NCBI RefSeq assembly: GCF_020748185.1
Contig: NZ_JAHZMO010000010.1
Location: 1 to 64,000 of the forward strand
Length of the DNA stretch: 64,000 bases
Source: Terrisporobacter petrolearius
GTDB taxonomy: Bacteria > Bacillota > Clostridia > Peptostreptococcales > Peptostreptococcaceae
Direction: 5' to 3'
Positions 55,236 to 64,000 of the stretch are shown piece by piece; positions within the stretch are counted from its first letter, which is position 1; every line of letters begins with the position of its first letter. The position numbers and the translations under genes are program-made. The notes below the pieces were generated by a model. That model worked only from the letters and a program-made list of their open reading frames with translations, had not been told where the DNA came from and did no database searches.

Positions 55236-56351
55236 ATGAAAAGCTTTAAATTATCTCCAGAAATACTTACTTTTAATAAGTGTGAAGAATTTTGTTTAAA
55301 ATTCAATATAAATAAAAATGACTTAATAATAACAAATGAATATATTTACAAACCATTTTTCGAAAATTTTATTGAAGATGCTAATGTAGTATACAGAAGA
55401 GACTTCGGTAGTGGAGAACCTACTGATATAATGGTTGAAAAAATATATGCTCAAGTTAAAGAGACTGATTATAAAAGAGTTATAGGAATTGGTGGAGGAA
55501 GTATTTTAGATGTTGCAAAACTTTTTGCTTTAGAAAAACTTTCACCTGTTTGTGATTTATTTGAAAAGAAATTTGAACCTGTCAAAAATAAAGAACTAAT
55601 ACTTATTCCTACGACTTGTGGTACTGGTAGCGAGGTTACTAATATATCTGTACTTCATTTAAACTCTATAAACAGCAAATTGGGTCTTGCTCATGATTCA
55701 ATTCTAGCAGACTATGCAGTGTTAATCCCTGAGCTATTAAAGGTTTTACCTTTTAAAGTTTTTGCTGCAAGCTCAATAGATGCTCTTATTCATGCAATCG
55801 AGTCTTTTGTATCTCCAAAAGCCTCTATTTTTACAGAAATGTACTCTATAGAAGCTATAAAAATGATTATTAATGGATTTAAAAATATTGTTGATAATGG
55901 AAGAGATCATTTGAATAATCTTCTAGATGACTTCTTAATCGCTAGCACTTACGCTGGTATAGCTTTTGGTAATGCCGGTTGTGGAGCTGTTCATGCAATG
56001 AGTTATCCTTTAGGTTCAATTTACCACGTTCCTCATGGAGAATCTAATTATGTTTGTTTTACAGAAATTTTTAAAACATACGAAAAATTAAATCCAAGTG
56101 GAAAAATCCAAAAACTCAATAATATTTTAACCGAAATTCTTAATTGTTCTGAGAAAGAAGTCTTTGAAGAATTGGATAATCTACTTTATAAAATACTTCC
56201 AAAGAAATCTTTAAAAGGCTATGGTGTCACAGAGGAAGATTTAGTATCTTTTACTGAAAATGTTCTTATTAACCAAGGTAGATTAATGGCAAATGCCTAC
56301 ACTCCCTTAAGTAAAGATATTGTTTATAATATTTATAAATCTTTATACTAA
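55236..56351 (+). CDS. 4hbD: 4-hydroxybutyrate dehydrogenase, iron-containing alcohol dehydrogenase family
   Basis: Reduces succinate semialdehyde to 4-hydroxybutyrate in succinate/aminobutyrate fermentation. Family III motif GIGGGSILDVAK (NAD site), PTTCGTGSEVTN and metal His region DALIHAIESFVSP and HAMSYPLGSIYHVPHGE. Segments such as GEPTD, LVKNKEL-type VKNKELILIPTTCGTGSEVTN and AFGNAGCGAVHA resemble the Clostridium kluyveri enzyme closely. 371 aa is the family length. The ATG follows AGAAAGGA. Monocistronic with a terminator after it. Confidence 0.88.
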   Translation: MKSFKLSPEILTFNKCEEFCLKFNINKNDLIITNEYIYKPFFENFIEDANVVYRRDFGSGEPTDIMVEKIYAQVKETDYKRVIGIGGGSILDVAKLFALEKLSPVCDLFEKKFEPVKNKELILIPTTCGTGSEVTNISVLHLNSINSKLGLAHDSILADYAVLIPELLKVLPFKVFAASSIDALIHAIESFVSPKASIFTEMYSIEAIKMIINGFKNIVDNGRDHLNNLLDDFLIASTYAGIAFGNAGCGAVHAMSYPLGSIYHVPHGESNYVCFTEIFKTYEKLNPSGKIQKLNNILTEILNCSEKEVFEELDNLLYKILPKKSLKGYGVTEEDLVSFTENVLINQGRLMANAYTPLSKDIVYNIYKSLY

Positions 56352-56356
56352 TAATA

Positions 56357-56387
56357 AAGAGAACCTACTATCAAATTAGGTTCTCTT
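56357..56387. terminator. bidirectional terminator between 4hbD and cobC
   Basis: AAGAGAACCTA (56357-56367) pairs with TAGGTTCTCTT (56377-56387); U-rich tails on plus and, less, on minus, between convergent genes. Confidence 0.85.
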
Positions 56388-56394
56388 CTTAATT

Positions 56395-57003
56395 TTACAT
56401 ATTCATATATGATGTATCATTTAATTTATTAATTACCGCAAAGTTATTATCTACTTCTATCTCTGTTATAGACCCATTATCTATTTTAAAATTCCAATGA
56501 TATTTATAATCATTACATATAAGATAAGAAATTATATTCCTAATTGTACCTCCATGAGAGCAAATTAATACTGTTGAATTATCATTATCATTTATAATTT
56601 TACTCATTTCATTTTTTACTCTTGTAAAGGTATCTTTCAAGCTCTCACCATTAGGATACTTATATTCAAATCCTTCTTTTATCATTTTTTCAACTTCTTC
56701 AGGATATTTTTCTTCAATTACTTTAAATGATAGTCCCTCAAAGTCACCAAAATTTATTTCATTCAATAGACTAGTCTCTTCAGTTTGAATGTTTTTAATC
56801 TCAGCCAATTTTTTCATTGTATCTTTTGTTCTAGACAAAGGTGTAGTGTATATTTTATCTATATCTTCATCTTTTAAATACTCTGCAATCTTATTTGCTT
56901 GTGACCTTCCTTTTTCACTTAATATACTATCTTTAAATCCTGACAAAGCTCCACCTTCATTACAAACAGTTATACCATGTCTTACCAAAATTAACTTTAT
57001 CAT
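56395..57003 (-). CDS. cobC: histidine phosphatase, probable alpha-ribazole phosphatase
   Basis: Phosphoglycerate-mutase fold with the catalytic motif LVRHGITVCNEGG and a second His in CSHGGTIRNI. Family members in cobalamin operons remove phosphate from alpha-ribazole 5'-phosphate or the cobalamin phosphate. The 202-residue size fits. It ends the cobT-cobU-cobS-cobC order, so CobC is the best reading, while a plain phosphatase cannot be excluded. Confidence 0.82.
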   Translation of the reverse strand: MIKLILVRHGITVCNEGGALSGFKDSILSEKGRSQANKIAEYLKDEDIDKIYTTPLSRTKDTMKKLAEIKNIQTEETSLLNEINFGDFEGLSFKVIEEKYPEEVEKMIKEGFEYKYPNGESLKDTFTRVKNEMSKIINDNDNSTVLICSHGGTIRNIISYLICNDYKYHWNFKIDNGSITEIEVDNNFAVINKLNDTSYMNM

Positions 57004-57012
57004 TTCATCACC

Positions 57013-57780
57013 TTAAATTAGAATAGCTATATAGGAAAATAATAAAAATATTAATTCTCCTAACTCAATAGTACATCCCAATATATCTCCTGTTACACCA
57101 TCAATTTTCTTATAAATATGATTTTTAAATAAATAATCAAATAACATTACTATCACAATTGATAATAATAATTTTATTATATTTAAAGTAGTTGATAAAA
57201 ATAAGAATTTAGTAATAACTACAAGAATAGCAACAGTATATAATATTGCTGTTATAAACATACCTTTAGTTGCTTTACCAATAAATACATTTCCCATGCC
57301 TACTTTTCTTGGTGTCACAGTTTTATAAAGCATAACTATAACTCCCAAACGAGATATCATAGGCATAAATATAACTAAGCACATAAGGTTGCTATTTATA
57401 GCAGAATTCAATAATCCTATTTTTATTAATACTAAAAATAATATAGCTAGAAGAGAGTTAGTTCCCAATCTGGAATCCTTCATTATCTCCAACATTCTCT
57501 CTTTATCTCTGTTACTATATATGGCATCAAATGTATCTCCCAAGCCATCAATATGTAGACCACCCGTTAAAATAACTTCACCTGCTACAATTATTATAGA
57601 TGTTATAAATGGATCAAATATTTGAATTGACAAACTTCCTATACTAAAAGAAATCAACCCTATTACAAATCCTACTAATGGAAAATACACTATGGATTTG
57701 TGAAACTCTTCATCAAATCCAATATCTGCTTTAATAGGTATTCTAGTCATAAACTGTAATAACCCTATAAATCTTTTCAT
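57013..57780 (-). CDS. cobS: adenosylcobinamide-GDP ribazoletransferase
   Basis: Membrane enzyme joining the nucleotide loop to cobinamide. The N-terminal family motif TRIPIKADIGFDE and GGLHIDGLGDTFDAIYS, with several hydrophobic segments, match CobS; 255 aa. A GTG at 57789 overlaps the cobU stop, but the ATG at 57778-57780 is also possible and used here. Overlap with cobU suggests translational coupling. Confidence 0.92.
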   Translation of the reverse strand: MKRFIGLLQFMTRIPIKADIGFDEEFHKSIVYFPLVGFVIGLISFSIGSLSIQIFDPFITSIIIVAGEVILTGGLHIDGLGDTFDAIYSNRDKERMLEIMKDSRLGTNSLLAILFLVLIKIGLLNSAINSNLMCLVIFMPMISRLGVIVMLYKTVTPRKVGMGNVFIGKATKGMFITAILYTVAILVVITKFLFLSTTLNIIKLLLSIVIVMLFDYLFKNHIYKKIDGVTGDILGCTIELGELIFLLFSYIAILI

Positions 57781-57785
57781 AATTA

Positions 57786-58343
57786 TCACTTCACTTTCAT
57801 AGGAATTCCACTTACAACAAAGTAAACTTCATTGCTATAACTAGCTATTAATTGATTTGCTCTTCCAACAAAATCACCATATATTCTAGATAATTTATTT
57901 TCTGGCACAATTCCCATTCCAATTTCATTAGTTACTATTACAAAATATAAGTTTGTTTTTTTAACAGCTTCTAATAATTTAGTTATTTGTTCTCTTATAT
58001 AATTTTCTAATTCATTTAATTCTTCTGAAGTGGCTTCATCAACTTCTATCCCATGAGTAAACATTAAGTTATTTACCATAAGAGTTACACAGTCCATTAT
58101 TACCGTGTCATGGTTTTTATTCAATTCTTCTACTATGGAATATATATCCTTATATATTTCATAGGTTTTCCAACTTCTAGGCCTATTTTCCTGGTGTTTT
58201 TTAACTCGATTTTTCATTTCATCATCAAATGCTACTGACGTAGCAATGTATGCTGTTTTATTATTTTGTTTTATACAAAGCGATTCAGCAAAACTACTTT
58301 TCCCCGATCTTGCTCCACCTGTAACTAAAATGATATTACTCAT
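57786..58343 (-). CDS. cobU: adenosylcobinamide kinase/guanylyltransferase
   Basis: Bifunctional kinase and GTP transferase. Walker A GGARSGKSSFAE, the later KHQENRPRSW with the guanylylated His, DCVTLMVNNL and ETGMGIVPENKLSR-type segment (EIGMGIVPENKLSRIYGD) are typical; 185 aa. It starts 20 bases after cobT. Confidence 0.94.
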   Translation of the reverse strand: MSNIILVTGGARSGKSSFAESLCIKQNNKTAYIATSVAFDDEMKNRVKKHQENRPRSWKTYEIYKDIYSIVEELNKNHDTVIMDCVTLMVNNLMFTHGIEVDEATSEELNELENYIREQITKLLEAVKKTNLYFVIVTNEIGMGIVPENKLSRIYGDFVGRANQLIASYSNEVYFVVSGIPMKVK

Positions 58344-58363
58344 AATTGCTCTCCTTTAGATAT

Positions 58364-59410
58364 TTATCTTCCCATATCTATTTCATCAAATGTTGCCATA
58401 TTTTTATATACGTAATTTGCAGCTTCTATTATATTAAAAGATAGTGCTGCTCCACTTCCTTCTCCTAGTCTCATATCCATGTTTAAAAATGGTTGAAGTC
58501 CCATAATCTCTAAGGCTTTTTTTGTTCCTGGTTCTGCTGATAAATGAGAAGCTATCATATAGTACTTTGTTTTTGGATTAATATGATATGCTAATAAAGC
58601 TGCTGCATAAGATATAAATCCATCAAGCACAATAGGTATTCTATTAGCTGCACATCCTAAGATTACACCTGCCATAGCACCTATTTCAAATCCACCCACT
58701 TTAGCTAGTACATCTATTGCATCTTTAGGATTAGGTTTATTTAACTCTATAGATCTTCTTATTACTTCTGCTTTATGTTCAATTAATTCTTTCTTTAGAC
58801 CAGCTCCTATACCAGTAATTTCTTGTGGGTCATAATTTCCAAAAACTGAAATTATGGCAGTAGATGGAGTAGTATTAGCTATTCCCATCTCTCCTATCCC
58901 AATTAAAGTATAATCATCTTGAATACACTTTTCTGCCATTTCTATCCCTATTGATATACATTTTTCTGCTTCTGATCTCGTCATAGCAGGTCCTTTAGCC
59001 ATGTTAGATGTGCCTTTTCTTATTTTATAATCAATTACTCCATCTATTTTTTCATCACAATTTATCCCTACATCAACTGCTAAAACATCAGCTCCTACAA
59101 ATTTTGAAATTGTCCCAACACCATTTATTTTTTTAGGAAAATTTTGAAATTGTAATATGGTAATATTTTGAGGATCTGGTGCTACACCTTCTTCATAAAC
59201 TCCATGGTCTGCTCCAAAAGCTATTATTACTTTTTTTGATGTATCAAAATATTTTCTTCCATATATTCCTGCAAGTTGCTCACAAATATTTTCCATTTTA
59301 CCTAAACTTCCTGTTGGCTTTATAAGCCTATTCAATCTTTCTTCTGCTTGCTTTATGTATTTTTCTTCTAATGGATAAATATTTCTTGATATATTTTCTA
59401 TTAAATTCAC
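58364..59410 (-). CDS. cobT: nicotinate-nucleotide-dimethylbenzimidazole phosphoribosyltransferase
   Basis: Activates the lower ligand as alpha-ribotide. Motifs FGADHGVYEEGVAPDPQ, GIGEMGIANTTPS and MRLGEGSGAAL include the catalytic Glu. The ATG at 59419 directly abuts AAGGGGG, so the GTG three codons on (59410, nine-base spacing) is the likelier start (348 aa). First gene of cobT-cobU-cobS-cobC. No riboswitch lies in its 5' gap. Confidence 0.94.
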   Translation of the reverse strand: MNLIENISRNIYPLEEKYIKQAEERLNRLIKPTGSLGKMENICEQLAGIYGRKYFDTSKKVIIAFGADHGVYEEGVAPDPQNITILQFQNFPKKINGVGTISKFVGADVLAVDVGINCDEKIDGVIDYKIRKGTSNMAKGPAMTRSEAEKCISIGIEMAEKCIQDDYTLIGIGEMGIANTTPSTAIISVFGNYDPQEITGIGAGLKKELIEHKAEVIRRSIELNKPNPKDAIDVLAKVGGFEIGAMAGVILGCAANRIPIVLDGFISYAAALLAYHINPKTKYYMIASHLSAEPGTKKALEIMGLQPFLNMDMRLGEGSGAALSFNIIEAANYVYKNMATFDEIDMGR

Positions 59411-59633
59411 GGCTACCATCCCCCTTAAACTTTTTATTTTTTGTAATTTGTCTAAAATTTATATTATTTGTTAAGTTTCCTACAATAATTATATTGTTAT
59501 ATATAAAAACTATCTAGTACTTTATGTATTTTTTAAGCATTTTTTGGAATTAAAGGTATTTTCATTTTGACGAATAGTATTTATTTATAAACAAAAAATA
59601 TAAATAGATAAATATATTTAAGGAGATGATTAA

Positions 59634-59825
59634 ATGAATAATTTCAATGATTTGAAAAACCTATACGAGGATGGTTATAGATGTATTTATCAAGACGGAG
59701 CTGAAGGTAATAGAAATATATATCTAAAGAATTTTGATGAAGAAAAATCTACAGTTGTAAACCTTCAAGATGAAAATGAATTTTCACAGTTTCAAGATTA
59801 TGTTAGTGGTTTAAGAATGTCATAA
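59634..59825 (+). CDS. small uncharacterised acidic protein (63 aa)
   Basis: Not recognised. 63 residues, acidic, with a central tyrosine-rich stretch (GYRCIYQDGAEGNRNIY). AAGGAGATG precedes the ATG by seven bases, and a GC-rich terminator follows, so expression is likely. Confidence 0.7.
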   Translation: MNNFNDLKNLYEDGYRCIYQDGAEGNRNIYLKNFDEEKSTVVNLQDENEFSQFQDYVSGLRMS

Positions 59826-59826
59826 T

Positions 59827-59853
59827 AAAAGGGAGCAAAAGCTCCCTCTTATT
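59827..59853 (+). terminator. terminator of the 63-aa gene
   Basis: GGGAGC (59831-59836) pairs with GCTCCC (59841-59846), followed by TCTTATT. Confidence 0.75.
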
Positions 59854-59954
59854 AAAATAAAACGAAATGACAAAATTATATATGTTTTTGCAACTAAGTA
59901 TATGGTTTTTACTTTTATTCTTTCAAAAAACTTTATCTAGAGTTACAATTATTT

Positions 59955-60074
59955 CTATTTTGTAGTCACAATTTGTTTAATAAGCTCTAAAAGTTCCTTC
60001 CTGTCAACTTCTAAATGCTTCTTTTTCTCCTTATATTCTTGAAAGTTAACAACTTTTGCCATAGTTTTCTTCAT
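59955..60074 (-). CDS. small ORF, basic 39-residue protein
   Basis: ATG at 60072-60074, TAG at 59955-59957. The product (MKKTMAKVVNFQEYKEKKK...) is highly charged and helix-forming, with a conserved-looking end LLELIKQIV. A GGGAAGTGAG site stands a few bases before it; an internal Met (MAKVV, 60062) is an alternative. The rest of the 59854-60369 gap is AT-rich and shows no other gene. Family unknown. Confidence 0.5.
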   Translation of the reverse strand: MKKTMAKVVNFQEYKEKKKHLEVDRKELLELIKQIVTTK

Positions 60075-60369
60075 AAACTCACTTCCCAACTAAGATTATT
60101 AACTTATATAAGTAATTCTATGTTATTTATCTTTTTCCTCTAAATTTTTTATTATTTTTTATAAAAAATATTAGATTTTTAATTTTTAGAATCAAAATTT
60201 GTAGAAATATTTGTTATTTTATTATTCGCCATATATTCTAATACATATTTAATCAATATTTTAATAACTATTATTTTTATAATTACCTATATATTAATTA
60301 TTGACAACACTTATATTTTAAGTCATGCACTCAAACTATTTTTTGTTATATAGTTTATTTATATATTTG

Positions 60370-61521
60370 TTACTTGATTTCCTTCTTAATATATTCTAAT
60401 GCTGATTTAAGTTGTTGATTTTCATTTGTTTCTTTAATTTTAGGCGTAATACCTTTTCCGTTTATATAATCCCCATTTGGTGTAAAATACTGAGCAGTTG
60501 TTAATTTATATCCAGTACCATCTTTTAATCCTTTTACACTTTGTACTAGACCTTTACCAAAAGATGTTTCACCTATGGCTATAGCCTTGTTATTATCAAC
60601 TAAAGCTGCTGTTAAAATTTCTGATGCCGATGCACTTCCTCCATTTATTAAAACAGCTATTGGCATATCAACTTGTTTGTCATCTGATTTATAATACTCT
60701 TTATTTCCTGTATTATCTTTTGTATAGACAATTGTTCCCTTTCCTATTAAGTCATCTGCTATATCTACGCAAACATCTAATAGTCCTCCTGGATTATCTC
60801 TCAAGTCTATTACTAATCCTTTAACGCCCTTAGATTCTAATACGCTTAAATTTTCTTTAAATTCTTTATGTGTATTTTCATCAAAAGATTTTATTCTTAA
60901 ATAACCTATATTGTTATCCATAACTTCATTAGATACACTCTTTGTTACTATAGTTTCCCTCTTAATATCAAAACTTAACTCTTGTTCCTTTCTTTGAACA
61001 GTTAAACTAACATCTGTATTTTCTTTTCCTTTTATATTCTTAATTACATCGTCTATCTTTTTAGTTTCAACAGATTCTCCATCAACTTTTAGAACTATAT
61101 CTCCTGATTTAACACCTGCTTTGTCTGCCGGTGAACCTTCTATTGGAGAAATTATTGTTAGTTTATTATTTTCAGGATTTACACCTATATATACTCCAAT
61201 CCCAACAAAGGAACCACTTGTTTGTTCTTTTAAACTTTCAAATTCATCTGCTGTGTAATACTGTGAATATGGATCATTAAGACCTTCAAATAATCCTTTT
61301 AATGCTCCATCTACTAAATTGTTTCCGGACACTTCTTTATAGTAATCCTCCTGAATAAGTTCTTCTAAACCCAATAGCTTGTTATATTTTGCATAAGATT
61401 CATATAAGTCTTTCGATATTATTACTTTATTTCCTAACGTAATTTGAAACATTGTTGTACCAATTATAGTTACTATTACAAGAATAATAGAATATATAAG
61501 AGCCCTTTTTTTAGATATCAT
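60370..61521 (-). CDS. ctpA: C-terminal processing peptidase, S41 family
   Basis: Serine-lysine protease anchored by an N-terminal membrane helix (about 8-27). A PDZ domain spans about 90-170 (GVYIGVNPENNKLTIISPIEGSPADKAG). The catalytic core has LRDNPGGLLD, the Ser in GGSASASEIL and the Lys in FGKGLVQ. The 383 residues include no C-terminal peptidoglycan-binding domain. It acts outside the cytoplasm, cutting proteins near their C-termini. Preceded by a divergent gap with folate cyclo-ligase. Confidence 0.92.
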   Translation of the reverse strand: MISKKRALIYSIILVIVTIIGTTMFQITLGNKVIISKDLYESYAKYNKLLGLEELIQEDYYKEVSGNNLVDGALKGLFEGLNDPYSQYYTADEFESLKEQTSGSFVGIGVYIGVNPENNKLTIISPIEGSPADKAGVKSGDIVLKVDGESVETKKIDDVIKNIKGKENTDVSLTVQRKEQELSFDIKRETIVTKSVSNEVMDNNIGYLRIKSFDENTHKEFKENLSVLESKGVKGLVIDLRDNPGGLLDVCVDIADDLIGKGTIVYTKDNTGNKEYYKSDDKQVDMPIAVLINGGSASASEILTAALVDNNKAIAIGETSFGKGLVQSVKGLKDGTGYKLTTAQYFTPNGDYINGKGITPKIKETNENQQLKSALEYIKKEIK

Positions 61522-61689
61522 TTGTTCATCTCTCCTTTAATCAATCTACTATATATTATATGACTAGCTTGTCTTTTTATTACTCTTTATCAATTATATT
61601 GCTTTAAATCTATAATTTTACTAAAATCTATATTAGGAAAGTAAAATTTAGGTAATTATATAATACCACAATTAAGAGGTGTAGATTAT

Positions 61690-62259
61690 ATGAAAAAAGA
61701 GTTTAGAAAAAATGTTATTATGATTAGAAAAGAAAAAAACAAAGATTTTATTAAACACAACTCAGATATAATCACAGAAAAGCTACTTCAGCTAGACTGT
61801 ATTAAAAATGCACAAACTATTATGCTTTATTTAGACTTTAATAACGAAGTTGCCACAGACAATCTAATTAAAAAACTTATAAAATTAGGTAAAATTGTGG
61901 CATCACCTATAACTTTAAAGGAAGAAAGAAAATTAATACCTTCTCAAATTACAGATTTAGAAAATGGAATTAAATATGGTGCTTATAACATTAGAGAGCC
62001 AAAACCTGAATGCTCTACTGCCATAGACATAAAAGATTTAGATGTGGTTATAGTGCCAGCTGTAGCCTATGATAAAGATTGTTACCGCCTTGGGTATGGT
62101 GGTGGTTTTTATGATAGATTCCTTGAGAATCTAAGGGAAGATGCCGTTACTGTGGGAATAGCTTTTGATTTACAAATTTTTGACCAAGTTCCCAAAGAAG
62201 ATCACGATGCTAAATTGGATTACATAGTAACCGAATCTACAATATTAACATCAAGATAA
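61690..62259 (+). CDS. 5-formyltetrahydrofolate cyclo-ligase
   Basis: ATP-dependent recycling of 5-formyl-THF to 5,10-methenyl-THF. The motif LGYGGGFYDRFL and the N-terminal RKNVIMIRKEKN are typical; 189 aa is usual. AAGAGGTG precedes the ATG. Single gene, then a shared terminator with the convergent receptor gene. Confidence 0.92.
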   Translation: MKKEFRKNVIMIRKEKNKDFIKHNSDIITEKLLQLDCIKNAQTIMLYLDFNNEVATDNLIKKLIKLGKIVASPITLKEERKLIPSQITDLENGIKYGAYNIREPKPECSTAIDIKDLDVVIVPAVAYDKDCYRLGYGGGFYDRFLENLREDAVTVGIAFDLQIFDQVPKEDHDAKLDYIVTESTILTSR

Positions 62260-62308
62260 ATTAAAACTATTTATTACTTTATATCTAAAACATCTACATT
62301 TGAAATTA

Positions 62309-62350
62309 CTAAAAAAACTGATTCCAATTTTAGGAACCAGTTTTTTTAGT
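62309..62350. terminator. bidirectional terminator
   Basis: AAACTG-TTCC pairs with GGAA-CAGTTT across 62314-62343 with one mismatch pair, U-runs on both strands, between convergent genes. Confidence 0.85.
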
Positions 62351-62361
62351 AATTTTCATAT

Positions 62362-64000
62362 TTAGTCCTGAATTTTAAAACCTGATGCAACATTTTTAAG
62401 TATTTGAGCTTGGTTTGATAGTTCATTGCTTGCTGCTGAACTTTCTTGAGCTGTTGCTGCATTTGTTTGTACAACTGTACTTATTTGTTCAATACCTTCT
62501 AATGTTTGTTTTAAGGCTGCTGCTTGCTCAACAGATGCTAAAGAAATTTCATCTATTAATTTTACCGACTGAGACACTTCTTCAAGTACATTTTCAAGCA
62601 TTTTCTCAGTTTTCACGGCTATAAGGTTCCCATTTTGCACAGCTTTAACTGACTCCTCAATTAAATGAGTTGTTTCTTTTGATGCATCGGAAGATCTTGT
62701 AGCTAGATTTCTTACTTCATCTGCAACAACTGCAAATCCTTTGCCTGCAGCTCCTGCTCTAGATGCTTCCACTGCTGCATTTAAAGCCAATATATTTGTT
62801 TGGAATGAAATATCCTCAATTACTTTAATAATTTTACTTATTTGTGTTGATTTAGAATTTATTTCTTCAATAGCTAGTATCATTTTCTTCATTTGATCAT
62901 TACTTTCTATGGCAAGATCTCCAGCAGTTTTAACTTGTTTTGATGCATTTAGTGCGTTATCTGCATTTGTTGATACTCTATCTGATAAATCATTTACTGT
63001 TGCTGTTAATTCTTCCGTTGTACTTGCTTGATACAGCGAACCTTCAGCAAGTACTTGTGCTGCATTTGCTATTTCTTTTGAACCAACTGCAACATTTTCT
63101 GATGTTTCAACAATCTTTCCTATAGTTTCCTTGAATATAGATGAGAGTTGTAATAATGAATTTTTTATCTTAGCAAAATCACCTTCATAGTTTTGTTTTA
63201 AGTCAATATTTAAGTCTCCCGTTGAAAATCTATCTAAAGATTTTGATATTTCATCAATATAAATAATATATTCATTTAATCTTAATACAAGCTTCTTCAT
63301 TGATTCAGCTAATCTTCCAGTTTCATCTTTGCTTTCTATATTTATTTCTGCGTCAAGATTTCCTGCAGCTAATTCTTCCGTTACATTCATAAGATTTTGA
63401 ATTGGGGCAACTAAGCTTTTTGTTACTGCTATAATTGCTATTATAAGAATTAAAAATGCAATTAAATATATGACTAATGTTGTAGATATAGATGTTTTTA
63501 CTAAAGCCATATAACTATCTTTACTAATACTTAGAAGCACTTTCCAGCCAGCATCTCTTGTATCACTTACAATTCCATAACGTATTTTACCATTTTCAGT
63601 GTATTTTATTATTTTATTTGTTGTTTTATCTATTTCGCTAAGTATTTTATCGTCAAATCCTATTTCACTAACATTCTTAAGAACCCTCTCAGTATCCTTA
63701 CTTGCCAATACTTGTCCAATATTTGAGATAAGCATTGTGTATCCACCATCTTTAAAGTCAGTATCCATTGTTGCCACTTGTTTACTTATATCTTCAATAG
63801 AAACATCAACTGCTGCAACCCCTATAATTTCTTTATTATTTAAATCATACACTGGAGCTGAAAATGTAACAACCATATTTCCAGTAACAGAATCTTCGTA
63901 GGGCTGTGATATAATAAACCCTTTTTCAATGTCTTCACTTTTTGAAAACCAATAATTTTTTAATTTTAAATCATATCCTTCATCAGAAATATAAGTACCG
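62362..64000 (-). CDS. methyl-accepting chemotaxis protein (5' end outside the window)
   Basis: Chemoreceptor whose N-terminus lies beyond position 64000; the frame stays open to the window edge, so the internal Met at 63876 is not the start. Visible parts: a partial dCache-type sensor domain (VYDLNNKEIIGVAAVDVSIEDI), a membrane helix (LVIYLIAFLILIIAIIAV), a HAMP domain (APIQNLMNVTEELAAGNL) and the signalling tip with ILALNAAVEASRAG and FAVVADEVRNLA. Ligand unknown. Confidence 0.95.
   Translation of the reverse strand, partial: GTYISDEGYDLKLKNYWFSKSEDIEKGFIISQPYEDSVTGNMVVTFSAPVYDLNNKEIIGVAAVDVSIEDISKQVATMDTDFKDGGYTMLISNIGQVLASKDTERVLKNVSEIGFDDKILSEIDKTTNKIIKYTENGKIRYGIVSDTRDAGWKVLLSISKDSYMALVKTSISTTLVIYLIAFLILIIAIIAVTKSLVAPIQNLMNVTEELAAGNLDAEINIESKDETGRLAESMKKLVLRLNEYIIYIDEISKSLDRFSTGDLNIDLKQNYEGDFAKIKNSLLQLSSIFKETIGKIVETSENVAVGSKEIANAAQVLAEGSLYQASTTEELTATVNDLSDRVSTNADNALNASKQVKTAGDLAIESNDQMKKMILAIEEINSKSTQISKIIKVIEDISFQTNILALNAAVEASRAGAAGKGFAVVADEVRNLATRSSDASKETTHLIEESVKAVQNGNLIAVKTEKMLENVLEEVSQSVKLIDEISLASVEQAAALKQTLEGIEQISTVVQTNAATAQESSAASNELSNQAQILKNVASGFKIQD

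Overview
The window is AT-rich, mostly minus-strand, gene-dense DNA with strong GGAGG-type ribosome binding sites. Its gene set is that of an anaerobic, fermentative Clostridia: a murB-PHP-rapZ-yvcK-whiA operon, a dnaE-pfkA-pyk block, a selenocysteine formate dehydrogenase, an [FeFe] hydrogenase, a tungsten aldehyde oxidoreductase, cobalamin assembly genes and 4-hydroxybutyrate dehydrogenase. The combination resembles Peptostreptococcaceae (Clostridioides/Paraclostridium/Terrisporobacter type). That is inference; no rRNA or species marker is present. I saw no mobile element, CRISPR array, tRNA or rRNA.

Layout. 0-16.1 kb: housekeeping genes on the minus strand (rRNA methyltransferase, a membrane protein, a sodium symporter with its 32-residue MetS-like partner, pyk, pfkA, dnaE, whiA, Nudix, yvcK, rapZ, PHP, murB). 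16.4-23.3 kb: a formate/H2 module on the plus strand (fdhF with an in-frame UGA read as Sec, two HycB/HydN-type ferredoxin subunits, [FeFe] hydrogenase) with a divergent focA-type channel and fdhD; it resembles hydrogen-dependent CO2 reductase. 23.4-39.6 kb: a large molybdenum/tungsten cofactor region on the minus strand. It holds four MoeA-family proteins (one fused to a periplasmic-binding-protein-like domain), a compact AOR-like protein that keeps the cluster cysteines but lacks about half of the enzyme, tupBCA tungstate uptake, an AraC-type mini-regulator, a ThiF/MoeB plus MoaD pair, a full-length aor, mogA, a MOSC protein, moaA, mobB and mobA. moaC and moaE are not in the window. Two leaders here (upstream of moeA and of aor) share sequence and fold elements, and each ends in an intrinsic terminator; I read them as candidate Moco/Tuco-type riboswitches. 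A third leader (39.4-39.5 kb) has a TTGACA-N17-TACAAT promoter overlapped by a 21-bp Fur-family-like palindrome.

39.6-51.6 kb: unrecognised proteins, metallophosphoesterase, RelQ-like alarmone synthetase, MBL-fold and cysteine-cluster proteins, ppaC, ppiB, M18 aminopeptidase and pcrA. A tight cluster of DnaA boxes lies between ppiB and the aminopeptidase. 51.7-59.6 kb: a cobalamin riboswitch followed by two terminators but no cobalamin gene, an AAA ATPase/VWA pair of the MoxR/NorD or CobS/CobT type, 4-hydroxybutyrate dehydrogenase, and the cobT-cobU-cobS-cobC operon, which has no riboswitch of its own. 59.6-64 kb: small proteins, a C-terminal processing peptidase, 5-formyl-THF cyclo-ligase and a chemotaxis receptor cut by the window edge.

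How the parts fit: tungstate or molybdate imported by TupABC would be loaded by MoeA paralogues onto pterin made by MoaA, MogA, MobA and MobB, and FdhD would sulfurate the formate dehydrogenase. The end users in the window are the Sec-formate dehydrogenase/hydrogenase complex and AOR. The compact AOR-like protein beside two MoeA proteins is the best candidate here for an undescribed component.
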